Source: Streblospio benedicti (lineage: Eukaryota; Annelida; Polychaeta; Spionida; Spionidae). Taken from it: a DNA stretch of 64,000 nucleotides. The notes under the pieces are model-generated. The model was not told where the DNA came from, did not search any database, and saw only the letters and a program-made list of their open reading frames with translations. Positions 55,019-64,000 of the stretch are shown piece after piece. The stretch is from the NCBI GenBank assembly GCA_019095985.1, contig CM032667.1, forward strand, positions 44,130,351-44,194,350, in the 5' to 3' direction. Each line of letters opens with the position of its first letter. Positions within the stretch are counted from its first letter, which is position 1. A program made the translations under genes and the position numbers.

Positions 55019-55642
55019 AGAACAATGCAACTACATAATATCATTTTCTCTTCACTCAATTAGATTTAACACATTTATCCATTGTAATGACTTTACAAAA
55101 CTACTGTAAAGATGATAATACTTAAATAGCAATATTTCAATAAAAAACAAACATCACATCAGTCAAATAAAACAGCAATTAATAAAACAAAAAGTTCACA
55201 CCAATTAACCCCCAACATCCTCATTTCTCAGACAAGTGGTATACTCTGTTTAGACATTAACTAATTAAACAGACACATGTCACCTTGAAAGTCACTTCCA
55301 CAATGCTATTATCTATTCATACTACAATCAATACAGTGTATATTCGAGATGTACAGACTTTATATCATTTTATACTACTTGATGAGCATCATATCAGTTT
55401 GGAAGTAAAGAACTAAATGATGTACTGTACAAGTTAAAGCATTGACAACACATTGAAAAGAAAGCTGTTCCAGATTTTTCAAGTACACTAATCTCAATAC
55501 TTACTATAACCAATTACTTGAAACACATATTACAAAAAAGTATATAAAAATCCATCATTGGCCCATCATTTAACTTACTGAATGTAAATTTAAATGTATT
55601 TTCATATGTAAAAAAGAACAGAAGTAATTCTGTCATGATTGT
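55019..55642. repeat. Duplicated 3' flank of F-box copy 2
   Basis: Partner of 46010-46731. It begins exactly where the artefactual sequence ends, so the true left boundary of the duplication is hidden. Confidence 0.8.
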
Positions 55643-57139
55643 CTAACTACATATTCCTGGCAGTATTCTCTCCATGTATGAGAAGGACGTTATGTACTCG
55701 GGTGTCTTGGCTCGTTGCCCCTTGCAAATAACCCGCACAGCTATATACGGTTTCATGAACTTGATAACTTTCCTATAGTAAGGTGAGACGTCAAGAAGAC
55801 GAAGTGATGTGGAGTTTTCCACAAGACGCACTAGTCCCCGTTCTGTAATTCTAGGACATCCCCTAATGACCAACATTTCTATCGTCGACGAGTACTTAGC
55901 TATGCTCTCTAGTGCTGAATCTGATATCATGATTTCCGGATTAGAAGGGGATACTAGAAATGTACATGGTGAATAATCTAGTATAATGCTTTTCATTCTC
56001 ACTCCATGTCTTGCGATTGCATCAATGGCAACATCCGTAATGTGTCTACAGTCAGAAAGGTTTATCTCCTCCAACCGTTGACAACTGCTTACCAATGTTA
56101 TGATACTTGCATCATTCAATTCGACAAAATGATCATGTTGTAAAGAAATGCTTCTCAGATTTTGTAAATCTCCCAATGCTCTGAGGCGATCTGGTGTCAA
56201 CTGCAGGGTATAGTTTAGGATATAATTCAGTTCCAAAGTTGTAAGGTTTGGACAACATTTGACAATGGCTGGTATTGTTTCATCTGTGATATGGCAACTC
56301 TCCAGCGACAATACTCTTAGCTGCCTGCATCCGTAAAGAAGTCTCTCAAAGACATCATCAAAAGGTTCAATCATGAAACTCAAGTGTAGAGACACTAAAT
56401 GCTGCAAATTCGCTAATGGAAGTAACAAACTTAATGGTTTCTGTGTTTGTGATCGCCAGTTGTATTTGATGCTCAGTGTTTGCAACTGAGGACACCCATC
56501 TGCTAAGCTCTGCCATATACGAATATGCTCGTGGTCATAGACAAAAACAGCCAGACGCTGTAGGTTATGAGCATGCTGAGCTATAGCTAACACGTCACGC
56601 CCCTGAATCACGCCTCCTACGAATAATGTCGTCAAATTCTGGCATCCATTAACTACCCCTGAAATTGCTCCAGGTTCTATAAATACACCGTCACGTTCTT
56701 TTTCCTCAGTCAAATACAGATGTTTGAGTCTTGGACAACTCTCTGCAATAGCTGAAAGGATTGGACGACTGTACTGGAGTAATTCATACTCCTGAAGATC
56801 CCTTGTTAACGTGCAGTCGGTCATAAAAAGTGTCTCCAGGTCGGGTAACTGGCTCAGCAGAGTAGGAATAGCACTGACGTCACTATATCTTCCACCATCC
56901 ATATCCAAGCATAGTGTATGCTTCAACACGTCCATGTTAACTAGTACATCAACGAGTTCAGTGTCTATCTTCTTGAGATCTCCAATGTTCAAAACTCGCC
57001 ACAATTGTGGGACAGCGACGGCTTTCATCCATGCATTGCAAACCAATCTGCACTTGACCAAGTCGGACAAGGAGAGATGTTGAAATATATGTACTAACAT
57101 CTCAGGTACCATGGTTCTGTAGCTTATCTCGGAGTCCAT
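55643..57139 (-). CDS. F-box/LRR protein, copy 2
   Basis: A single-exon, intact 498-residue frame. Same F-box (MVPEMLVHIFQHLSLSDLVK) and LRR series as copy 1, with overall identity above 90%. It differs by a three-residue insertion (TRDLQEYELLQYS versus TRPHELLQYS) and scattered substitutions, many conservative. Both frames stay open, which argues for function or very recent origin. The 5' flank shares only about 80 bases with copy 1, so the copies are more likely paralogues than two unmerged haplotypes, but the adjoining bad sequence leaves this open. Confidence 0.85.
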   Translation of the reverse strand: MDSEISYRTMVPEMLVHIFQHLSLSDLVKCRLVCNAWMKAVAVPQLWRVLNIGDLKKIDTELVDVLVNMDVLKHTLCLDMDGGRYSDVSAIPTLLSQLPDLETLFMTDCTLTRDLQEYELLQYSRPILSAIAESCPRLKHLYLTEEKERDGVFIEPGAISGVVNGCQNLTTLFVGGVIQGRDVLAIAQHAHNLQRLAVFVYDHEHIRIWQSLADGCPQLQTLSIKYNWRSQTQKPLSLLLPLANLQHLVSLHLSFMIEPFDDVFERLLYGCRQLRVLSLESCHITDETIPAIVKCCPNLTTLELNYILNYTLQLTPDRLRALGDLQNLRSISLQHDHFVELNDASIITLVSSCQRLEEINLSDCRHITDVAIDAIARHGVRMKSIILDYSPCTFLVSPSNPEIMISDSALESIAKYSSTIEMLVIRGCPRITERGLVRLVENSTSLRLLDVSPYYRKVIKFMKPYIAVRVICKGQRAKTPEYITSFSYMERILPGICS

Positions 57140-58795
57140 TTTGATTGGTGTTTTCTGTCAATGAAACTTCTACTTTTCAAAAATTTTATATTCTATTATG
57201 TTGACTTGTGTTGAATTGATGATCTACAATAGAAATGAACAATTTCTATCAATGGCTACTGCTATACATTTTACTAACGATACCTCAAAGCACATGGCAA
57301 AAGATTTTACACACAATCCTTAATCAAAGCACCAAATAACAATACACTAAGTTAAATTTTGATGTATTGATAATGAACTTGAGGCACATTACACATACCT
57401 GCCCTCTCTAATCTAAACTGACCATGCGGTTAGTGGCAGATGTAAGTCATTGTAAGTAGGAACATTTGTTCAAACACGAGTTTGCTATAGTACCCTGAGG
57501 TCACAGGGAGGTCCCTATGACCTTTCTGACCCCTTGTGCCTTGTGACCCTATGCTATAGTTCTCTGAGCAGTGTGAATTATGCGGGTGTTTTATATTGAC
57601 GAAGACAAAATTAGGAATGAACTGAAAGCATTTAAAATGATATACAAGTTAAAACATGGTAATTCGGCTGTTGTTTGTAAAACCGCATCCAGTGTAAAGA
57701 TGCATCTTTACACAGGAATGGATTTTTACATACAACATACGGCAATGGTAATGCCACTATTAATATATAGAATGAGAAATTGTATAATATATATAATATA
57801 ACTTAAGTTATTGTATTTCTTTGAAGAAGTATGTAAATTATATCATTAATTTAAGAATTTACTTACCAGTAAAACATTCACTTCCATCTGTAGACTAATA
57901 CTGCTGTACAAAGCGGGCCAACATGCGTAGCTAGATTCAAATAGCTAGGGAGTTATTGGTAATCAATACTTCTTTTGTCAGTCAAATCAATAAACTACCT
58001 CAGCAGCAAAATGTTTTTTTTTAATGTTTTAAATATAGATGATATTAAAAAATACATTATTCATTTTTTATTTTCTCAATTATTTCTCTTTAGAAATTGG
58101 TACATGTATATTTTAATTATTTTCACATGGTATAACATCAACCCCAGAAATTGACTCTTCTTAAGTTGGCTTGTACATGTAGGTCACGTTTATATCTGGG
58201 CTTGTATATGTAGGTTAAGTTTATATCTGGGCCTATGATACCCTCAATATGTGAGACATTGAGGCACCAGTGCAGTGTATGTACATGTGCGAATCAAGAC
58301 ATCACCATAGGAGTCCTGCAATTTACAGCAAAAGTATTATCAGTCTTTTGCATGTATTTTCAGTCAATATCGACCTCCAGAACTGCCTTGTAAAAATATG
58401 TTGTATCAGGACTGTCCATATACGGATTCCGTATATGGTTAGTTGTCAACCGGACTACTTTTGCCCCACTTCAAATATGTTCATGAATCTAGCACACCTA
58501 CTACTTCTAGGGAAACCTCTATTGTTTTTATTAAACTACGAAGAAAAGCTCCAAAGTCAATGAACATCAAAGAGATGCACAGACCAGCGTGCATAGCAGG
58601 CATACCGCCGACGTAACTGTAGTGCAAAAGTCCGACCATAGGCGTCGATATGTCTAGCGCCGTGTTCTGTTATGATTATGCAGTGTATTCCTACACATTA
58701 TTGCATTTTGTAATTTATTAATAAATTACCTTGTTAAATGTGTTGAATATATGCCAGTTTATTTTTAAACAATATTGTAATTGTTTAGAAAAGAC
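57140..58795. other. Intergenic; one two-copy repeat
   Basis: No firm gene. ggcttgtacatgtaggtcac / ggcttgtatatgtaggttaa with tttatatctg forms a 31-bp tandem pair at 58168-58229. Open frames at 57580-57801 and 58270-58563 lack support. Confidence 0.45.
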
Positions 58796-58956
58796 TGATA
58801 AATACAAAAACGGGTTCGTTGTGTAACATTGATTATTTTATTGGGCTCGTTCTTGTGGCGTATCACGGCTCGCCCTTCGGGTTCGCCGCGATACGCCCCA
58901 AGAACTTGCCCAATAAAATAATCAATGTTAACAACTCACCCGGTTTTGTCTATTTC
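58796..58956. repeat. Foldback family B, copy 2 (TTCG loop)
   Basis: Arms of about 75 bases with high internal match: aacattgattattttattgg / ccaataaaataatcaatgtt and gttcttgtggcgtatc / gatacgccccaagaac around cggctcgcccttcgggttcg. Better preserved than copy 1 at 27051. Transcribed, it would form a long stable hairpin. Confidence 0.8.
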
Positions 58957-59108
58957 ATTCATACCTTGAACAGAGCAGGGATGATGTATATTTTGTCCAT
59001 CCTGCATTACCAGGGGTACATTCACATCATATCAGATTCTGTTCATTAACAATCACACAGATGTGATTTGCTCTAAGGATTAGAATGCATTTTGTCAAAC
59101 GCCACAAA

Positions 59109-59111
<3 letters not shown>

Positions 59112-59141
<30 letters not shown>
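59112..59141 (+). repeat. Poly-C run of 30
   Basis: Thirty consecutive C. Its length in the source molecule is unreliable. Confidence 0.9.
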
Positions 59142-59142
<1 letters not shown>

Positions 59143-59264
59143 ATTCGGAGGTGGAAATTAAGATCATATTTAATACATTTATATGAGCTGTATAAAATCA
59201 TAGAATTACAATGGTAACTCTACCTTAACTTTAAGGGCCAAAGTGCCAAAATACAAAATAACAG

Positions 59265-59453
59265 AAAGAGGATGATCTCCTGTTGTATAAACAGGGTGTC
59301 AAATTTGGAGGTCATATTATTTTCAGTTATGTTGAAACTACTGGAGAAAATGTCAACCCATACAGAGGATTTGTTGTTTTAAATACAGAGTCCTACAGTA
59401 CTTACAAAGGGTTTACTGTCCCACACACTGTGGTTCCACTGTTTTATTTGTAA
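59265..59453 (+). CDS. FGGH-FSYVE exon family, copy 3 (terminal-type exon)
   Basis: An acag acceptor ends at 59264. The phase-0 frame runs 62 codons: KEDDLLLYKQGVKFGGHIIF, SYVETTGENVNPYRGFVVLN, TESYSTYKGFTVPHTVVPLF-YL-stop. It is the best-preserved copy (no internal stop). The acceptor lacks a strong pyrimidine tract. No start codon or upstream exon identified; family unknown. It lies about 290 bases upstream of the orphan cysteine-rich gene in the same orientation. Confidence 0.45.
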   Translation, partial: KEDDLLLYKQGVKFGGHIIFSYVETTGENVNPYRGFVVLNTESYSTYKGFTVPHTVVPLFYL

Positions 59454-59522
59454 ACATTGTCATATATAAAATGTTTTAAAGTGGCGGCTGATTGACCAAG
59501 CGTAAACCCGTGTGTTTGATAT

Positions 59523-59530
59523 TATATAAG
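59523..59530 (+). promoter_or_regulatory. Candidate TATA box for the cysteine-rich gene
   Basis: TATATAAG within gatattatataagcac, conserved in the duplicate locus at 43619-43626. It lies about 215 bases before the ATG at 59746. Conservation may simply reflect the recent duplication. Confidence 0.35.
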
Positions 59531-59745
59531 CACAATGAGGAAGTAAAATAGACTGGTTAAAAGCAGGTTTATTATCAACGCGATGTTTATTCATTATAAT
59601 CATAAAGGTATTTGCCATAGTAAGTACCAAGTTGAATGAGCTGGATAATTCTCAATTGTTATGCGGATTTTGACATGAGTATAACCTTCAAACCTTAATG
59701 CAGTGACATTACATTATATCAAGTGATTGCTACAATCACCTCAAA

Positions 59746-61247
59746 ATGGCAAACCTTGTGCATATGATGATATTTTTAGTGGGTGTGTTTCTTGTGGATT
59801 GTAGAGATACTCGTAGGGCCAACGTAAAGCACACGATGGTGCACAAGAGAAGCATCTCAGATAGTGATATTTCATATGCTTTCAAAGAATACAACTACTG
59901 TTATGAATACTTCGAAGACTGTATGAAGATAACGTGCTTACATACCGTGGCGTGTGCCATGCCCGAGACAAACTAAAGCTGTGTAAAGATAGAGTGTTAG
60001 CGGAGTATCCAAGAATAGAGAAATACATCGATAAAGGACATACAGAGGAGTTGGAAGTGATAGCAAATTTCTGGTGCACATATAACACGACCCACCACGG
60101 ACCCGCTGAACCCTTCGACAATATGGACAACATGTACCGCAAGTATTTTGAGTGTCCCTATATACATGACATTATGTTAACACACGAGGATTATTCACCA
60201 CAGATCGCACTTGCCCTGGAAAGAGCTGGGTCTGCATCTGCTAACCTGAGAAACACTGGTGATAGTTTGTTGAGTCCGTGGCAGGTGAACCATCAGTACA
60301 GCGACCCCCATGACCCAGTGCACAAGGCACTCAGTGCCAAGGCATGTGCTGAGTATAAGCATTATACATACTTCCTAGACAACATCATAAGCAAGTACTG
60401 TGTTATCGTAAAGGGTATATACATTGAGCTGCACGATGTTATTGCTACACATGGAAGACACAAAGAAGGCCTGTATAACTGGACTACGAGCCTCTGCACC
60501 GAGTATGAAGACCCTCTAGAGCAGGTTATGAGAATGTCACAGCTAGACAAGTTGCTCCGATACCAGAAGAAACATGATCTGTCACCTTGTCATGACTACA
60601 ATGTCTATATAGAGACTGCCACTTGCCTTATCATGTTCCATACAAGACTTCCTCCTTTCTCAGCTCTTCACAACATCATGCCGCCATTTGTCAAGAACAT
60701 AGCAGAACTCAACTCCTGCTGGGACAGAGTCAAATCTGGATGTCCTGAACCAAGCAGTGCAAGCAGAAACATCAGTATCATAATTGACATTTACAACCTG
60801 GCAAGTGAGATCAGTAAGGCGGATTCAGCTCAGGTCTGGGATGTTATATTCGAATGGTCAGATCTGTACAAGAAAACACAAGATGCACAAGAGAACTTGC
60901 AGATATTCTATTCCTTGCTATCACTGGGAGGAGTCCGACCCTCATACTATCCACTGGCGTTTGGCAGCAGCCTGGCGACAGCGGTTTCTCACCACAAGTC
61001 TTCACTCTTTCATAACATCACAGATTTATTTGGCAAACTTTCCTCTGCGTTGGACAAAATATCAGCGGTGGACACCAATGACTATAGTAGTGTTAACATA
61101 TTTGAGGGATTCCACTCCATGAATGCATTTGTACTTTCTCAACTGCTCGGGTGCTTCCAGCCTCTGTATGAGCTGTTTGTAGAAGTGGGTGAGTTTGTGC
61201 AGTACAAGGGTCGCTGCCCGGAGTGGTGGGATCTACCATGTGAGTAA
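59746..61247 (+). CDS. Orphan secreted cysteine-rich protein (one frame break)
   Basis: ATG at 59746 begins a signal peptide (MANLVHMMIFLVGVFLVDC), then RDTRRANVKHTMVHKRS and ...YNYCYEYFEDCMK. Near 59930 the coding frame changes by one base. The continuation (about 437 codons to TGA/TAA at 61245-61247) reads RGVCHARDKLKLCKDRVLAE, then many spaced Cys, WQVNHQYSDPHDPVHKAL, PLEQVMRMSQLDKLLRYQKK, and ends CPEWWDLPCE. Total about 500 residues, single exon, no transmembrane segment after the signal. Codon texture is consistent on both sides of the break, so a single-base sequencing error or a recent inactivating indel are both possible. I recognise no family. A decayed relative lies at 43205-43325. 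Possible roles (secreted defence, reproductive or matrix protein) are guesses. Confidence 0.62.
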
Positions 61248-61912
61248 GACTACACAGGAAGGACTCAATATTCAGATATAGGACACATAGCCCACGCTGA
61301 CATCCCATAGTGAGCCATTGAGGAGCATTGTATTGAACAACAAAGACTTGTATACCAGTTCTAATTGTTCTTACACTAATAGAGAACTAAGATATAACTC
61401 TATATCTTTTGACAAAGCAAACACGAATTGTTGCTATGAGTTCAACTCAACCGTCAGTTAGTAGAGAGTGTACGTGTTTTGTTTTAAAGAAAATATAATT
61501 TCAGTCTTGAAAACAGTTTGATAAAAACTTTGGCTTGAAATTAGCAGAAAAGAACAACAAAACTATATTCTTTTTATTATTCTGATCATGATTTATCATT
61601 CTTGTATACCATGTTATAAAAACAGACATTTGATTTCAGATGTTTTTACTGACATTGGAGTTTTGTTTTTATTTAAAACCCTGTACATTTGGTTCACAGC
61701 ACTTGGTCTCATGATAGTTTTGTATAACATATCATCCCAAATGTAAAAGGTGCTTTCAGTTGCAATGCAATATCCATTGAAAACCCAACCAGAAGGATAT
61801 AAGATACACCAATTCTATTTATCTTTGCCTTGAATATTCTGAAATACAAACTCTTTTTGTGTCGCTTTGTAGTCCTCCCAAGCTCGGGGAATATTTCACA
61901 AATTCCGGCCGT
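61248..61912. other. Downstream of the cysteine-rich gene
   Basis: AT-rich probable 3' UTR and intergenic DNA. I did not find a clear AATAAA within the first 300 bases. Confidence 0.4.
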
Positions 61913-62250
61913 GAATTGTAGGAATTGACCATGAGATTGGAATGTCAATCGCAAAATTGAGCATACTGATGTCTGATTTACCCTCACTTCGTTCGGATAT
62001 ATCAGACGTCAGCATGCTCAATTTTGCGATTGACACTAGAATTGAGTGGTCAATCACCATTCTATCATGACTGAAATCCATTTTATTCTAAAATAAATCA
62101 TATTATAACATTCTCATTGCAAGTCAATTTTGCCAAAAAAGAGCACGCGGAGACCACTACTACGGCGCTAGTCTAAAATTCTGCTCTCCGCTACACGGAA
62201 CACGCCTTGCGACGTCAGCGTCAGCGTGGGTTATTGGCGGTGATTTTTGC
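61913..62250. repeat. Foldback family A, copy 2
   Basis: Hairpin arms tgtcaatcgcaaaattgagc / gctcaattttgcgattgaca with cttcgttcgg at the loop (61943-62033), then the shared tail tctatcatgactgaaatcca, gagaccactactacggcgct, ttgcgacgtcagcg. Homologous over its length to 28847-29260, but lacking most of that copy's second hairpin. Confidence 0.7.
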
Positions 62251-63414
62251 ACGGAATGATAGAATGACCGATATACCACTATACTAATCATGATAGCATT
62301 GAAACAAGCTGTGCACCAGCAGTGAAGAATATAACAAAGGAGTATGAATGGTTTGTACAATGGTCTATATATGTAGTGTTCTTTATAGAGATGTGGTCTG
62401 AATAAGAAAGTTTTTATATTGGCTGATATTTGATGATTTTAATCCATATCAATCTGTACTCTGTCGGTTATATCTGGCATATAAATTATTGTCCATATAA
62501 AACGAGCGGTTTTTATGCTATCTGCAATCATCCATTCTCATATTGGATATCATGTTGAGCCTGTTTTTAAAATATCATCTTTAATCATTAACTCTCACTT
62601 TGGATGCCAAGTTGAAAAATGCAACTAAGTATCATAATCAAAACATCGTAAAATAATTCACTGACTACAAAAGCATACATTTTAATGGCCATCCTGGTGG
62701 CCATATTGAATGATTTAGCAATGGTTGTTTATATGATAAGGGATGATGAAGTTGGTATAATAGGGCAATAATCAGCAGTTTGATTGTGTGAGTTAATAAC
62801 AATGTGTACTGTGTAGGTTAAATGTGGCACATATATCATTTTGCATATGAAAATTGTTGCTTTTTTACTTTGCCAGCAGTCTATTTAATTCATCGGTTGT
62901 CATATATATCTTGTGAATAGTATTAATGCAACAGTTGCAACCCTCTATCACAATTATGATATCATAAATGAGTTTGATTGTTGCCTTGAAAACCAATATC
63001 TTTATATATTACACACATGTATACGTAAAGTATTGTCCAAACTACGAATAATCTTAATTTTGGTGGCCATCTTTGAAGCCATATTGAATTATGTGAATCT
63101 CACTATTTAAATGTTAATGTAGATGTAAAAATGAAATTAAGTGACAGAGAAAATATGATTAGAGAGTTTTAATGTTTAATTGTGTGTTGTTTTGTTAGGC
63201 TACGATATAGATGGATACACATGCATGGATTTCTTGCCAAATTGACATTGTTAATTTGTCGCCATGGTAACCACAAATTAGGTAGATAATGGTCAAATAT
63301 TTCACCTATGTAATATGAATTGTGGCTAAAGTTTATGAAAAATATCAAACAATGTTTATGTAATTAATTGATTGTCATAGAATATTCTTATCTATAGAAG
63401 AATACCATGAAAGT
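62251..63414. other. Intergenic, nothing recognised
   Basis: AT-rich. The motif tggccatctttgaagccata-like recurs loosely at 62683, 63060 and 63920, possibly an old dispersed repeat. Confidence 0.45.
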
Positions 63415-63416
63415 TA

Positions 63417-63741
63417 GGGACGGTGCAATATTTACCAGGAAGGGTGCATTTGGTAGGGGGAAAGGTACTTTTTCAAGGTGCGAAGTAGGGGGACCGGATG
63501 ATTTTTCATTCTCGTTGAGCATGGGACATGTACTTTTTTTCAGCTGCTGAAATCCCACCTCGACGTGAGCGAATCGGTACAAATTAATCACGCGAATATT
63601 CATGGGAGGGGACGCGGACTTTTTTATGAATAGAGGTCATGGGACATCAGTCTTTTTCATCACATCAGCAGGGGACAAGACCTTTTTTCTGACAAGTTTT
63701 TTGCACCGGTCCCCCCGCCTGTTAAATATTGCACCATCCCT
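63417..63741. mobile_element. MITE with GGGACGGTGCAATATTTA ends
   Basis: The left end GGGACGGTGCAATATTTACC and right end GTTAAATATTGCACCATCCC are inverted repeats of about 22 bases flanked by TA (63415-63416, 63742-63743). The interior has repeated ggtacttttt / gggacatgtactttttt / ggacttttttatgaa motifs, no coding frame. Confidence 0.75.
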
Positions 63742-63743
63742 TA

Positions 63744-64000
63744 TGTAGTTTTATGATAATTTATGCAATTTAACTTTATTCCAATGTGATAAATTAATTT
63801 GCATAATTATATTTGTACCAGGATGTACTAGCGACTTGCAATAAAATGATGTATTATTTGTAGCTGGATCTATAATATGTTTCATTTTACATCAGATTTA
63901 AATTCAGATGTATGAAAATTATGGCGGCCATTTTGAACTTCAAGATTGCAGCGAAATAATGGTTGGCGGACATGCGTCCTGCTTTTAAATGAAAGAGCAT
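63744..64000. other. Window end, nothing recognised
   Basis: AT-rich; no feature seen. Confidence 0.5.

Noticed and set aside
57580-57801. 73-codon plus-strand frame after a ctgagcag acceptor-like site
   Set aside because: Ends in an Ile/Tyr-rich AT run, and contains a small palindrome (gtgtaaagatgcatctttacac) typical of non-coding DNA.
1-64000. CRISPR arrays, operons, prokaryotic promoters, rRNA or intact tRNA genes
   Set aside because: The sequence is clearly eukaryotic (spliced exons, LINE and Penelope elements, MITEs). No regularly spaced repeat array or RNA gene with complete secondary structure was found by eye.

Overview
This is an AT-rich (roughly 35-38% GC by eye), intron-rich animal genome window. 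It is gene-poor and full of small repeats: foldback elements, TA-flanked MITEs, Penelope-like retroelement pieces and minisatellites. The gene types (vertebrate-style peptide-hormone precursors with dibasic cleavage sites, an ankyrin/SOCS-box protein, F-box/LRR proteins, a Ly6-like relic) suggest a marine invertebrate, perhaps a deuterostome such as a hemichordate or lancelet. The species call is inference only.

Layout. At the left edge is the last exon of an unidentified plus-strand gene (55-220). An ankyrin-repeat gene with a SOCS-box-like tail lies at 7.7-8.8 kb. From 27.56 down to 13.38 kb on the minus strand is the most interesting locus: exons of a secreted neuropeptide-type precursor. 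Its last exons encode KR-QSSAGAQICIWKVCPPSPW-RR, whose ring C-I-W-K-V-C has the spacing and central Trp-Lys of urotensin II (C-F-W-K-Y-C). Its 5' end has a TATA-like box, a perfect CRE and a GC box. Splice phases show that at least one exon between 25.5 and 18.0 kb has not been found. Inside its introns lie MITEs, Penelope-like remnants and a broken Ly6-like gene.

At 36.5-39.7 kb on the plus strand is a second secreted precursor of about 104 residues. It carries a KKR cleavage site and a basic helical C-terminus weakly resembling the parathyroid-hormone core. Its introns hold a duplicated decayed coding cassette and a perfect 144-bp inverted repeat. At 41.6-43.6 and 59.3-61.2 kb is a small family of unknown genes: a cysteine-rich secreted protein (59746-61247, one frame break) plus three copies of a separate C-terminal-type exon and a decayed fragment of the cysteine-rich gene.

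Two single-exon F-box/LRR genes (46.7-48.2 and 55.6-57.1 kb, minus strand) are near-identical direct duplicates. The 3' flank shared with copy 1 ends exactly where about 1.55 kb of homopolymer noise (53.47-55.02 kb) begins. That noise is almost certainly low-quality sequence, so the duplication needs independent confirmation.

The two peptide precursors and the orphan cysteine-rich protein are all predicted to be secreted. The ankyrin/SOCS and F-box proteins are predicted ubiquitin-ligase substrate receptors. Nothing in the sequence links these genes into one pathway.
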